Below are positions 17,222-25,141 of a stretch of DNA of 64,000 nucleotides, piece after piece. A model generated the notes under the pieces. The model did not search any database and had not been told where the DNA came from. It saw only the letters and a program-made list of their open reading frames with translations. This stretch comes from Solwaraspora sp. WMMD406 (GTDB lineage Bacteria > Actinomycetota > Actinomycetes > Mycobacteriales > Micromonosporaceae): assembly GCF_029626025.1 (NCBI RefSeq), contig NZ_JARUBF010000001.1, positions 5,240,001-5,304,000 on the forward strand, written 5' to 3'. Position 1 is the stretch's first letter. Each line of letters begins with the position of its first letter. The translations under genes and the position numbers were made by a program.

Positions 17222-18259
17222 GTGGCTGACGGCGGGAGCACGGTGCCCGAGGACGCGACCGTCGGGTCGCCCGGCGAGCCGACGGCCACCGACGTCGGCG
17301 TTGGTGCCGGTGCCGGTGCCGGTGCCGGACCAGCCAACCCGGCCGGACACCCGACGAACCGGATGTTGCGTCCGCCAGACCGCTACCGCTTCGCCGCCTC
17401 GGTCCGGTCGCTGAGCATGGGCCGGTACGACCCGTGCGCCCGCTGGATCGGTGACACGTTCTGGTGGACCGCCCGGACCCCGGCCGGGCCGGGCACCCTG
17501 GCCCTGCGACGACACGGCACCGACCTGACCGCCGTCGGGTACGGGCCCGGGGCGGACCAGGTGGTCGCCGTCGCCGACGCCGTCGCCGGCCTACGTGATG
17601 ACGGTGCCGACCACTTTCATCAGCATCTCGCCAAGCGGCACCCGGTCGTCGGCGACGTCGCCCGCCGGCTGTCCGGAGTACGGCTGCCGGCCACCGGCCA
17701 GGTCTTCGCGCGGACGCTGCGCGCGGTGCTGGAGCAAAAGGTCACCGGGGTCGAGGCCTACCGGGCCTACGCGGCGACCATTCGCCGATTCGGCACCCCG
17801 GCACCGGGTCCGGCCGCCGGCCTGTGGGTGAGCCCGGATCCGATGGTGATCGCAGCGGCACCGTACTGGCTGTTCCATCCGCTCGGGATCGAACAGCGTC
17901 GGGCCGAGACGCTGCGTCGCGCCGCGCGGGTCGCCACCCGGCTGGACGGCAGCGGCGACCCGGCCACCGCGACCCGGCGACTGACCAGCCTGAGCGGGAT
18001 CGGGGCGTGGACCGCCGCCGAGGTCGTCCGGGTCGCCTACGCGGACGCGGACGCGGTCAGCGTCGGCGACTTCCACCTGCCGAACACGGTGGCCTGGGCG
18101 CTCGCCGGGGAGGTACGCGGCGACGACGCCCGGATGCTCGACCTGCTGGAGCCGTTTCGAGGCCACCGGGGTCGGGTCTGTGTGCTGCTCGAACTCGCCG
18201 GCCTGCACGCCCCGAGGTTCGGTCCACGGTCGCCGATCCGATCGTTCACCCGCTACTGA
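17222..18259 (+). CDS. AlkA-like DNA-3-methyladenine glycosylase (HhH-GPD)
   Basis: The 345-residue protein carries the helix-hairpin-helix LTSLSGIGAWTAAEVVRVAY followed about 20 residues later by the catalytic Asp in VSVGDFHLPN, the hallmark of the HhH-GPD superfamily. Upstream, FARTLRAVLEQKVTGVEAYRAY matches the AlkA-type substrate pocket helix. It should excise alkylated purines in base-excision repair. The GTG at 17222 is taken as start; the frame is open further upstream but the peptide there is low-complexity. The N-terminus has a Gly-Ala repeat made by four GGTGCC units. Its stop overlaps the convergent DUF1990 gene by seven bases. Confidence 0.88.
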   Translation: MADGGSTVPEDATVGSPGEPTATDVGVGAGAGAGAGPANPAGHPTNRMLRPPDRYRFAASVRSLSMGRYDPCARWIGDTFWWTARTPAGPGTLALRRHGTDLTAVGYGPGADQVVAVADAVAGLRDDGADHFHQHLAKRHPVVGDVARRLSGVRLPATGQVFARTLRAVLEQKVTGVEAYRAYAATIRRFGTPAPGPAAGLWVSPDPMVIAAAPYWLFHPLGIEQRRAETLRRAARVATRLDGSGDPATATRRLTSLSGIGAWTAAEVVRVAYADADAVSVGDFHLPNTVAWALAGEVRGDDARMLDLLEPFRGHRGRVCVLLELAGLHAPRFGPRSPIRSFTRY

Positions 18260-18795
18260 TGTGGGTGTGCGGAGCGGGTCAGACGGCGCAACGCCTGCCC
18301 GCACCGCCGCGCGTAGGCGTACTGGAACAACGCGCCGACCGGTCCCGCCATCCGCATCGGCAGTGCCACCGGGCGGCTGAACGCGACCACCGCGAACCAG
18401 ACCTCACCGCCGGTGCGCTCCACGATGAACGCCTCCTCGCCGCTGGCCGGGTGACCGGGCAGCGTCCCGTAGGCGAATCCGGCCCGTTCGTCGCTCGTCG
18501 CGGTCCAGACCACCGCGCAGGGCGCGGCCATCCGCAGCCGGCCGACGCCCAAGCCCACGGTGACCAACACACCCGGGTCCGCCCGGGGCGCCGAAGCCGC
18601 GATCCGCGCGCCGGCACGGCGATGCATCCGCCAGGTCAGCACGGCGTCGGCCGCGACAGTGAAGGCGTCGGAGCGTAGCCGGGTGCGGTAGTGCAGATGC
18701 CGGTATCCACTCGGCAGGTCAGCGCCGGCGGCCGGCGCGCGATCGGTGCCGGCGTGCCGGGTGGCACCGACGTCGGGATAGGTGAACGTAGGCAC
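18253..18795 (-). CDS. DUF1990 family protein
   Basis: The 180-residue protein matches DUF1990 (PF09348): PTFTYPDVGATR at the N-terminus, LPSGYRHLHYRTRLRSDAF, then AADAVLTWRMHRRAGARI and a C-terminal GEVWFAVVAFSRPVALPMRM region. The fold is predicted to be SRPBCC-like; the function is unknown. The start is taken as GTG 18795 with AAGGG eight bases upstream, because PTFTYP aligns with the usual family N-terminus; nine further in-frame residues up to 18822 are possible. It is convergent with the glycosylase gene. Confidence 0.88.
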   Translation of the reverse strand: MPTFTYPDVGATRHAGTDRAPAAGADLPSGYRHLHYRTRLRSDAFTVAADAVLTWRMHRRAGARIAASAPRADPGVLVTVGLGVGRLRMAAPCAVVWTATSDERAGFAYGTLPGHPASGEEAFIVERTGGEVWFAVVAFSRPVALPMRMAGPVGALFQYAYARRCGQALRRLTRSAHPHQ

Positions 18796-19053
18796 ACCCG
18801 CGCCCTTCTGCCGCACCCGCACCTACCCCCAGATCGCTCGTGCCCTTGCCGCAGATCAGCACCGGGCCGTGCCACTGATCGCCCAGGGTCACGGTCAGGA
18901 TAACGCTGGGTGTCCAACCAGGTGCGGACTTCGGCCAGACCGCCGTACCCGCCGGCCGCGGCCCACCCGGACGCGACCGGCGACCGTAGCCGACCGTAGA
19001 GGTGCCACCGCGTCGGGACCAGGGCTGTCAGCCCGGGATGATTCACTGTCCGG

Positions 19054-20139
19054 GTGGATCTGCCGATTGCCCTGCCGATCGAACCGATGCTGGCCAGACC
19101 CGTCGCCGCGCTGCCCACCGGCCCGGCGATGAGCTACGAACCCAAATGGGACGGCTACCGCTGCGTCATCTTTCGCGACGGTGACGACGTCGAGCTGGCC
19201 AGCCGGGGCGGCAAGACGCTGACCCGCTACTTCCCGGAAGTCGTCGAGCAGGCCCGCAGGCAGCTGCCCCGCCGGATCGTGGTCGACGGCGAACTGGTCG
19301 TCGTGCGTCGTGTCGGCGGCCGGTCCCGGCTCGACTTCGACGTACTCGGCCAGCGCATCCATCCGGCGGCGTCCCGAATCCGGTTGCTCGCCGACCAGAC
19401 GCCGGCGTCCTTCGTCGCGTTCGACCTCCTGGCCCTCGATGACGAGGCGCTGCTCGACCAGCCGTTCACCACCCGACGGCGGCGGCTGGTCGCCGCCCTC
19501 GCCGCCGTGGCCGCGCCGATGTACGTGACCCCGGTGACCACGGACCTCGACACCGCGCGACGGTGGTTCGAGGTGTTCGAGGGCGCGGGCTTGGACGGCG
19601 TGATCGCCAAACCGGCGGACTTGGGCTACGAGCCCGGCAAGCGATCGATGTTCAAGGTCAAGCACGGGCGTACCGCCGACGTCGTGCTCGCCGGCTTCCG
19701 GTGGCACAAGTCCGGACCGGTGGTCGGCTCGCTGCTGCTGGGCCTCTACGACGACGACGGGGTCCTGCACCATGTCGGCGTCTGCGCCTCGTTCACCGCC
19801 GCCCGACGGGCGGAGCTGGTCGACGAGCTGGCCCCACTGCGCACCACCCCGGCCGAGCACCCGTGGACGACCGGCGACGACAGCACCGGCCAGCGGGTGC
19901 CCGGCGCGCCCAGTCGCTGGAGCGGCGGAAAGAACCTCGAATGGGAGCCGTTGCGTCCGGAGTGGGTGGCCGAGGTGGGGTACGACGCCATGGAAGGTGA
20001 CCGGTTCCGGCACACCGCCCGCTTCCAGCGCTGGCGTACCGACCGGGATCCCCGGTCCTGCCGTTACGACCAGCTGGAACGCCCGGTGCGCTTCGACGTC
20101 GACGACGTGCTGGCCGGCGATCCGACGGCCCGGAGCTGA
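19054..20139 (+). CDS. ligC: ATP-dependent DNA ligase (LigC type)
   Basis: The 361-residue enzyme has the nucleotidyl-transfer motif EPKWDGYRC with active-site Lys31, downstream ligase motifs RIVVDGELVV, FVAFDLLAL, GLDGVIAKPADLGY and MFKVKH, and an OB-fold C-terminal half (VVLAGFRWHKSGPVVGSLLL). Length and order match the actinobacterial LigC proteins that back up LigD in end joining and excision repair. The GTG at 19054 places PIEPMLARPV at the normal N-terminal position. The neighbours are a glycosylase and a LigD-type polymerase, so a repair role is likely. Ku is not encoded in the window. Confidence 0.93.
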   Translation: MDLPIALPIEPMLARPVAALPTGPAMSYEPKWDGYRCVIFRDGDDVELASRGGKTLTRYFPEVVEQARRQLPRRIVVDGELVVVRRVGGRSRLDFDVLGQRIHPAASRIRLLADQTPASFVAFDLLALDDEALLDQPFTTRRRRLVAALAAVAAPMYVTPVTTDLDTARRWFEVFEGAGLDGVIAKPADLGYEPGKRSMFKVKHGRTADVVLAGFRWHKSGPVVGSLLLGLYDDDGVLHHVGVCASFTAARRAELVDELAPLRTTPAEHPWTTGDDSTGQRVPGAPSRWSGGKNLEWEPLRPEWVAEVGYDAMEGDRFRHTARFQRWRTDRDPRSCRYDQLERPVRFDVDDVLAGDPTARS

Positions 20140-20145
20140 CTCGCG

Positions 20146-21807
20146 GTGCCCTTCCCCGCCCCGCCTCACCGGCACGGGTACCGAACCGCGGACCGGCGGC
20201 GAACCACGAACCGGCACCGAACCACGGACCGGCACCGGCCCGCAGACCGGCGGCGGGCGGCCTGGCGGGGCGGCACGGCCCTGCTGGTGGTCGGGCCGCT
20301 GGTGGTCGGCCTGCTGGGTGCGGCCTCGTGTTCTCCGCCGGGTTCGCCGGGTGCCGTACCCGACCGACCGTCGGCCGCCGCCGACGGTCCCGGACCGTCC
20401 TGGCGGGCCTGTCCGGAGCTCGCCGAACAGGTGTACGGGAACGTTCCGGCCGGCACCTCGTACGACTGCGCCACCATCGAGGTGCCACTCGACTGGACGC
20501 CGGCGACCAGCGAAACCCTGCCGCTCGCCCTGATCCGGGTCCGGGCGGCGGGCCAACGCGACCGGATCGGTTCCCTGGTGGTCAACCCCGGTGGTCCGGG
20601 CGTGCCCGGTATCGAGACGGCGATCCACCTCTCGCTGGGCGAACGTCTCGGTGGCCTGCCCGACGAGGTGCTGCGCCGATTCGACGTGGTCGGCTTCGAT
20701 CCACGAGGAGTCGGCCGCTCGGCGCCGATCCGGTGTGTCGCCGACGCCGACTGGGACGCGACCTTCGGTGCCGACCCCGATCCCCGCGATCCGGACGAAT
20801 TCGCCGCCCTCGTCGAGCTGAGCCGACGGATCGGGGCAGGTTGCGGCGCGAGGTACGACCCGGAGCAGCTGGCCGGCTACTCGACCCACCAGGCGGCGCG
20901 GGACCTGGACGCGGTCCGCGCGGCGGTCGGCGACGACCGGCTGACCTACCTCGGATACTCGTACGGCACCCTGCTCGGCGCCACGTACGCACACCTGTAC
21001 CCGCGACGGGTCCGCGCCCTGGTCCTCGACGGTGCGATCGATCCCGAGCAGGACCTGGTGGCCGGTTCCCTCGGCCAGGCCGCCGGGTTCGAGCGCGCGC
21101 TCGCCACCTTCGTCGACTGGTGCGCCCGACGACCGACGCGCTGTCCGATCAGCGCCGATCCGCGAGCAGCGCTCGACCAGGTGTTGGCCCGCGCCCGCAG
21201 CGCGCCGGTGACCGGACCGGACGGCCGGGAGGCCACCGCCGGGTGGATCTTCTACGCCATGGTCGCCTCGCTGTACGACGAAGCCGGCTGGGCCCGGCTG
21301 GGCGACGCGGTGGCGGCGCTGCGCGACGGTGACCCGCGACCCGTCTTCACCCTCGCCGACGCCTACGCCGGGCGGGACGCCGCCGGCGGCTACTCCCACC
21401 TGTTCACCGCCAACCTGGCCGTGAACTGCGCGGACAGCGAACTCGACCTGACCACCGCGCAGGTACGCGACCTGCAGGGCCAGTGGCGGGAGACCTACCC
21501 CGTCTTCGGCGCGCCACTCGCGGTCGGGCTGCTCAGCTGCGTGCACTGGCCGGGGCGGGCCGATCCCTACCCGACCGGGCCGGCGGTCGGTGCCCCACCC
21601 ATCCTGGTGATCGGCACCACCGGCGATCCGGCCACCCCGTACGAGCAGGCTCCCCGGCTCGCCGAACTGCTCGGCGTCGGGGTGCTGCTGACCCGGGAGG
21701 GCAACGAACACACGGCGTACCCGCACGTGGACTGTGTCGCGCGGCTGGTCGACGCGTACCTGATCGAGCTGACCGTGCCGGCCGACGGCGAACGCTGCCC
21801 GGTGTGA
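20146..21807 (+). CDS. Secreted alpha/beta-hydrolase, TAP-like peptidase
   Basis: The 553-residue protein has an unusual 40-residue N-terminus rich in Arg, His and Thr repeats, then a hydrophobic signal region ending in AASC (lipoprotein-like). The mature domain shows LVVNPGGPGVPG (oxyanion region), FDVVGFDPRGVGRS, the nucleophile elbow LGYSYGTLLG, and a C-terminal TAP-like domain with IGTTGDPATPYEQA (Asp) and EGNEHTAYPH (His). This is the proteinase family of Streptomyces tripeptidyl aminopeptidases. It would release N-terminal peptides outside the cell. It follows the ligase by six bases and may be read through from it. Confidence 0.9.
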   Translation: MPFPAPPHRHGYRTADRRRTTNRHRTTDRHRPADRRRAAWRGGTALLVVGPLVVGLLGAASCSPPGSPGAVPDRPSAAADGPGPSWRACPELAEQVYGNVPAGTSYDCATIEVPLDWTPATSETLPLALIRVRAAGQRDRIGSLVVNPGGPGVPGIETAIHLSLGERLGGLPDEVLRRFDVVGFDPRGVGRSAPIRCVADADWDATFGADPDPRDPDEFAALVELSRRIGAGCGARYDPEQLAGYSTHQAARDLDAVRAAVGDDRLTYLGYSYGTLLGATYAHLYPRRVRALVLDGAIDPEQDLVAGSLGQAAGFERALATFVDWCARRPTRCPISADPRAALDQVLARARSAPVTGPDGREATAGWIFYAMVASLYDEAGWARLGDAVAALRDGDPRPVFTLADAYAGRDAAGGYSHLFTANLAVNCADSELDLTTAQVRDLQGQWRETYPVFGAPLAVGLLSCVHWPGRADPYPTGPAVGAPPILVIGTTGDPATPYEQAPRLAELLGVGVLLTREGNEHTAYPHVDCVARLVDAYLIELTVPADGERCPV

Positions 21808-21810
21808 GTC

Positions 21811-21840
21811 CGGGCCGGCACCCGGCTGGGTGCCGGCCCG
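21811..21840. terminator. Perfect 13-bp hairpin with 4-base loop between convergent genes
   Basis: Bases 21811-21823 pair with 21828-21840 around GGCT. It begins three bases after the peptidase stop and separates it from the convergent polymerase gene, so it probably terminates in the plus direction and may serve both. Confidence 0.7.
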
Positions 21841-21848
21841 AACGCCGG

Positions 21849-21931
21849 TCAGGAGTCGGCCACCGGACGAGTCGGCCACCGAACGCCGGTCAGGAGTCGG
21901 CCACCGGGACACCGGTCAGGAGTCGGCCACC
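21849..21931. repeat. Repeats copying the 3' end and stop of the LigD-type polymerase gene
   Basis: The string GGTCAGGAGTCGGCCACCG occurs at three places, ending the gene at 21916 and recurring downstream of it with TCA (the stop on the minus strand) at 21890 and 21849. A shorter copy without the stop lies between them at about 21870. Confidence 0.85.
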
Positions 21932-22956
21932 GGCCGGGCGCGGGACGGCTGGACCCGGCGCGGTTCGCCGGGCATCTTCGGATGGTCCGGGGGGTAGGGC
22001 AGGTCGCCCGAACCGTCCCGTTCGTCGCGGTCGGCCCAGCCCAGCAGCGGGCTGATGTCCCACGGCGTGTCGTCGATGCCGGCGTGCGGGTCGCCGAGGC
22101 TGGCCAGCCGGGGAGGCACCGTACGCAGGTCGAAGTCGTCCGGTTCGACCTGGGTGAGCTCGTCCCAGGTGACCGGGGTGGAGACGGTGGCGCGGGCGTT
22201 GGCCCGCAACGAATAGGCACAGGCGATCGTCCGGTCACGGGCCGTCTGGTTGTAGTCGACGAACACCTTGCGCCCCCTTTCCTCCTTCCACCAGGCGGTG
22301 GTGACCAGGTCGGGACGACGCCGCTGCAGCTCGCGGGCGAAGGCGATCGCCGCCCGGCGTACCTCGGTGAACGTCCAGCGCGGCGGGATCCGCAGGTAGA
22401 CGTGCACCCCACGGCCGCCGGAGGTCTTCGGATAGCCGGTCGCGCCGAGTTCGTCGAGCATCGCCCGGACCTCACCGGCCGCCTCGACCGCGTCGGTGAA
22501 GTCGGTGCCGGGTTGCGGGTCGAGGTCGATCCGCAGCTCGTCCGGCCGGTCGACGTCGGCCGACCGTACCGGCCAGGGGTGGAAGACGACAGTGCTCATC
22601 TGCGCGGCCCAGGCCACGTGGGCCAGGTCAGCCGGGCAGAGCTCGTCGGCGGTCCGCCCGCTCGGAAACGCGATCCGGGCGGTCCCCAGCCAGGGCGGAA
22701 CGCCACGGGCGGGCACCCGCTTCTGGAAGAACATCTCGCCGTCGACGCCGTCCGGGAACCGTTGCAGGGTGGTCGGACGGTCGCGCAGCGCGCGCATGAT
22801 CCCGTCACCGACCGCGAGGTAGTAGTCGAAGACGTCGCGCTTGGTGTAACCGGGGCCGGGGAAGCAGACCCGGTCCGGGCTGCTCAGCCGTACCTGGTGT
22901 CCGGCCACCTCGACGACGCTGGCCGCCGACCGGCTGCCCTTGCTCTCACCAGCCAT
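21916..22956 (-). CDS. ligD: LigD-type DNA polymerase/primase domain protein (NHEJ polymerase)
   Basis: The 346-residue protein is a stand-alone polymerase domain of the archaeo-eukaryotic primase superfamily. Key motifs are RIDLDPQPG (metal-binding Asp pair, near residue 140), KTSGGRGVHVYLRI, and VFVDYNQTARDRTIACAYSLR, with MSTVVFHPWP ahead of the active site. In mycobacteria the equivalent domain fills gaps and adds nucleotides during Ku-dependent end joining. No ligase or nuclease domain is fused here; a separate ligase gene lies 1.8 kb away. The ATG at 22956 has AAGG eight bases upstream. The C-terminus (PVADS) is repeated downstream. Confidence 0.92.
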   Translation of the reverse strand: MAGESKGSRSAASVVEVAGHQVRLSSPDRVCFPGPGYTKRDVFDYYLAVGDGIMRALRDRPTTLQRFPDGVDGEMFFQKRVPARGVPPWLGTARIAFPSGRTADELCPADLAHVAWAAQMSTVVFHPWPVRSADVDRPDELRIDLDPQPGTDFTDAVEAAGEVRAMLDELGATGYPKTSGGRGVHVYLRIPPRWTFTEVRRAAIAFARELQRRRPDLVTTAWWKEERGRKVFVDYNQTARDRTIACAYSLRANARATVSTPVTWDELTQVEPDDFDLRTVPPRLASLGDPHAGIDDTPWDISPLLGWADRDERDGSGDLPYPPDHPKMPGEPRRVQPSRARPVADS

Positions 22957-23013
22957 ACCGCCGACCTTAGGGCAGACGGCCACGGATCGGCAGGCGGCGC
23001 GGGCGGCACGTCG

Positions 23014-23019
23014 TACCGT
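23014..23019 (+). promoter_or_regulatory. -10 element of a probable leaderless msrB transcript
   Basis: TACCGT fits TANNNT and ends six bases before the msrB ATG at 23026. No ribosome site is visible. Confidence 0.5.
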
Positions 23020-23025
23020 AGAGCC

Positions 23026-23430
23026 ATGACCGTCGACAAAAGTTCACTTCCCGCCAGCGAGCAGGAGTGGCGGGTCCGCCTCGCCCCCGAGGAGTTCCGG
23101 GTGCTGCGTCAGGCGGGCACCGAGCGCCCGTGGTCCGGGGAGTACGTGGCCACGACGACCGTCGGGACCTACCACTGCCGGGCGTGTGACGCCCCGCTGT
23201 TCACCAGCGACACCAAGTTCGACTCGCACTGTGGCTGGCCCAGCTTCGACGAGGCGCTGCCGGGATCGGTGCGCTACATCGAGGACCGATCGCACGGCAT
23301 GGTCCGCACCGAAGTCCGCTGCGCGACCTGCGACTCGCATCTCGGGCACCGCTTCGACGGGGAGCGGTACACGGCGAAGAACGCCCGCTACTGCATGAAC
23401 TCGGTGGCCCTGCGGCTCGAACCGGCCTAG
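23026..23430 (+). CDS. msrB: Peptide-methionine (R)-S-oxide reductase
   Basis: The 134-residue enzyme repairs oxidised methionine. It has the MsrB order: YHCRACDAPLF with Cys51 and Cys54, SHCGWPSFDEAL, RCATCDSHLGHRF with Cys99 and Cys102 (structural zinc), and the catalytic Cys123 in RYCMNS. It appears monocistronic with a leaderless promoter. The last codons plus the TAG stop are duplicated 30 bases downstream. Confidence 0.95.
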   Translation: MTVDKSSLPASEQEWRVRLAPEEFRVLRQAGTERPWSGEYVATTTVGTYHCRACDAPLFTSDTKFDSHCGWPSFDEALPGSVRYIEDRSHGMVRTEVRCATCDSHLGHRFDGERYTAKNARYCMNSVALRLEPA

Positions 23431-23481
23431 CCAAAACCGGCGCGAACCGCAGCGGCCTAGACAGAACCGGCGCGACCGACC
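23423..23481. repeat. 30-bp tandem duplication of the msrB 3' end including the stop
   Basis: CGGCCTAG plus about 20 further bases recurs with a 30-base period (23423 and 23453), a few mismatches apart, so the second copy repeats the TAG in the same frame. Confidence 0.8.
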
Positions 23482-23580
23482 CGTACCGGCCGAGATTTTC
23501 CGATTTTTCACCGTTTCGCCGGTCCAGCCGTCGTCGATGGCGCACGCTGCCAGGTGAGGTCCGACGTTGGGAGACGCGCC

Positions 23581-23841
23581 ATGGCGACCTGTGAAGTCTG
23601 CGGCAACGACTACTGGCTGGCGTTCGACATCAAGACGGTCAGCGGGGACACCTACACCTTCGACTCCTTCGAATGCGCGATCCAGTTGCTGGCACCGATC
23701 TGTGAACACTGCCAGTGCAAGATCGTGGGGCACGGCGTCGAGGTGTCGGGACGGTTCTTCTGCTGCGCGCACTGCGCCCGTACGGTGGACGCCGAGCAGG
23801 GCTCGGCGGTGCGGGACGCGGTCGGCAGCCGACCAGGCTGA
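23581..23841 (+). CDS. Small Cys-rich zinc-ribbon-like protein
   Basis: The 86-residue protein has four Cys-containing clusters: CEVCGN at the N-terminus, SFECAIQ, CEHCQCKIVGHG, and FFCCAHCAR. The spacing suggests two treble-clef or zinc-ribbon sites. Similar small proteins are common in actinomycetes, but I know of no tested function. GGGAG lies seven bases before the ATG at 23581. It stands alone between msrB and a GNAT gene. Confidence 0.8.
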   Translation: MATCEVCGNDYWLAFDIKTVSGDTYTFDSFECAIQLLAPICEHCQCKIVGHGVEVSGRFFCCAHCARTVDAEQGSAVRDAVGSRPG

Positions 23842-23907
23842 CGCGACCGGGACCCGGCGACGCCACGGCGGTACGGGGCCGCCGTGGTGGGCGTATGATC
23901 CGTCGCC

Positions 23908-24363
23908 GTGCCGTCCGCCACCGAGGTGACCTGCCATGTCGCGGCGATCACCGACCTCGACCCGGTCACCCTCTACCAGCTGCTCCGCCTGCGTACCGAT
24001 GTCTTCGTCGTGGAGCAGCGGTGCCCGTACCCGGAACTGGACGGTCGGGACCTGGAACCCGGCGCCCGACATCTGTGGCTCGCCCGAGGAGCCGACGTCG
24101 TCGCCTACCTGAGGCTGCTCGACGACGGTGAGCGCCAGCGGGTCGGACGGGTGGTGGTGGCGGCCGGCGAGCGCGGCCACGGGTACGCCGGGCGTCTCAT
24201 GGCCGAGGCGTTGGCCCTGGTCGGGCAGCGACCGTGTGTCCTGGCCGCGCAGTCGCACCTGGCCTCGTTCTATCGGCGGTACGGATTCGTGGTGGCCGGT
24301 CCGCCGTTCGTCGAGGACGGAATCGACCACGTCCCGATGCACCGGCCCGGTCGGACCAGCTGA
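23908..24363 (+). CDS. GNAT family N-acetyltransferase (ElaA-like)
   Basis: The 151-residue protein matches the ElaA branch of acetyltransferases: LYQLLRLRTDVFVVEQRCPYPELDGRD near the N-terminus, GRVVVAAGERGHGYAGRLMAEAL (acetyl-CoA binding loop) and FYRRYGFVVAGPPFVEDGIDHVPM at the C-terminus. The substrate is unknown. TATGAT (23894-23899) lies eight bases before the GTG, so the transcript may be leaderless or nearly so. The 170 bases after the stop hold no gene. Confidence 0.88.
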   Translation: MPSATEVTCHVAAITDLDPVTLYQLLRLRTDVFVVEQRCPYPELDGRDLEPGARHLWLARGADVVAYLRLLDDGERQRVGRVVVAAGERGHGYAGRLMAEALALVGQRPCVLAAQSHLASFYRRYGFVVAGPPFVEDGIDHVPMHRPGRTS

Positions 24364-24536
24364 CCGCTGACCGGCAGGTCGGCTCATCGGCTCACCGGGC
24401 GGGACGTGATTCGCCGACCGGGCGCGACCCGACGGCTGGTCGTGGATCTTCCGTCCACGCCAGCCGCCGGGCCGGGTCGCCTGCGGTGTCACCCCACGCT
24501 ACGGCGGCGGCACCACGAGGCATTCACCGTCGGTGG

Positions 24537-24911
24537 TCACCGGTGCCGGTCGCCGGAGTTGCGCCACGCGCTACCGGCCTTGGCCAGACCCCGGCTGACG
24601 ACGTAACCGATGGTCAGCAGGGCCACGTACCACCAGGCGGTGCTGGCCGGGAAGGGGTCGCCCGCGCCAGCGGTGCCCTGTACGCCGTCCACGTCGGCGC
24701 TGATCACCTGCGAGGCGAGCAGCACACCCACCACCGCGATCAGGTAGACGTAGAACTCGGTGCTCTTGAACGCCGACTTCGTCTCGGTCCCCGGCGTGAC
24801 GGCCGGGCGCATACCGGCGTTCATGTCCGCCATCTGCTGCATGCCGGCGGACTGCTGATCCGACATCGGTCGGGTCATCGCCGTGTTTCGGGTCGGAGCC
24901 TGTGTACTCAT
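24537..24911 (-). CDS. Small two-span membrane protein, unknown function
   Basis: The 124-residue protein has a Met/Gln-rich N-terminal half (several Met-Ser, Met-Gln and Met-Asn pairs), one span at FYVYLIAVVGVLLASQVISA, a short Gly/Asp-rich loop, and a second span at TAWWYVALLTIGYVVSRGLA, ending in a basic tail. Both ends are predicted on the same side of the membrane. GGAGGAGG lies upstream of the ATG at 24911, a strong ribosome site. I do not recognise a named family. It follows the haem genes on the same strand but about 200 bases away. Confidence 0.75.
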   Translation of the reverse strand: MSTQAPTRNTAMTRPMSDQQSAGMQQMADMNAGMRPAVTPGTETKSAFKSTEFYVYLIAVVGVLLASQVISADVDGVQGTAGAGDPFPASTAWWYVALLTIGYVVSRGLAKAGSAWRNSGDRHR

Positions 24912-25054
24912 CACACCCTCCTCCGGATTGGATGAGTGTTCCTTCTCCGGTACGTCGATCGTCCGAGGCCCGGTCGACCGACCTTGGGGGGCGTCTGGGA
25001 GGTACCCGGGCGGTTCACCAAGCAAACCCGCGACGTCCGCCGGCTGGCGGGCCA

Positions 25055-25141
25055 CGGCAGGGCGGCCACCAGGTCGGCGGGCTACCGCAGCGCGGGAGGG
25101 CCTGCGCTGCGGGCTACGGCAGCGCGGCCACCAGGTCGGCG
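25055..25141. repeat. Duplicated 3' end of the chdC gene
   Basis: A 25-bp segment at 25117-25141, which encodes the last residues of ChdC, recurs at 25055-25079 with one mismatch, 62 bases downstream in the gene's direction. A second pair (25081-25095 and 25113-25127) copies the region of the stop, with one change. Confidence 0.8.

Noticed and set aside
18895-21912. A minus-strand open frame of about 1,000 codons over the ligase and peptidase genes
   Set aside because: It is antisense to two genes with clear catalytic motifs; long antisense frames are normal in DNA with extreme third-position G+C, and the peptide has no family features.
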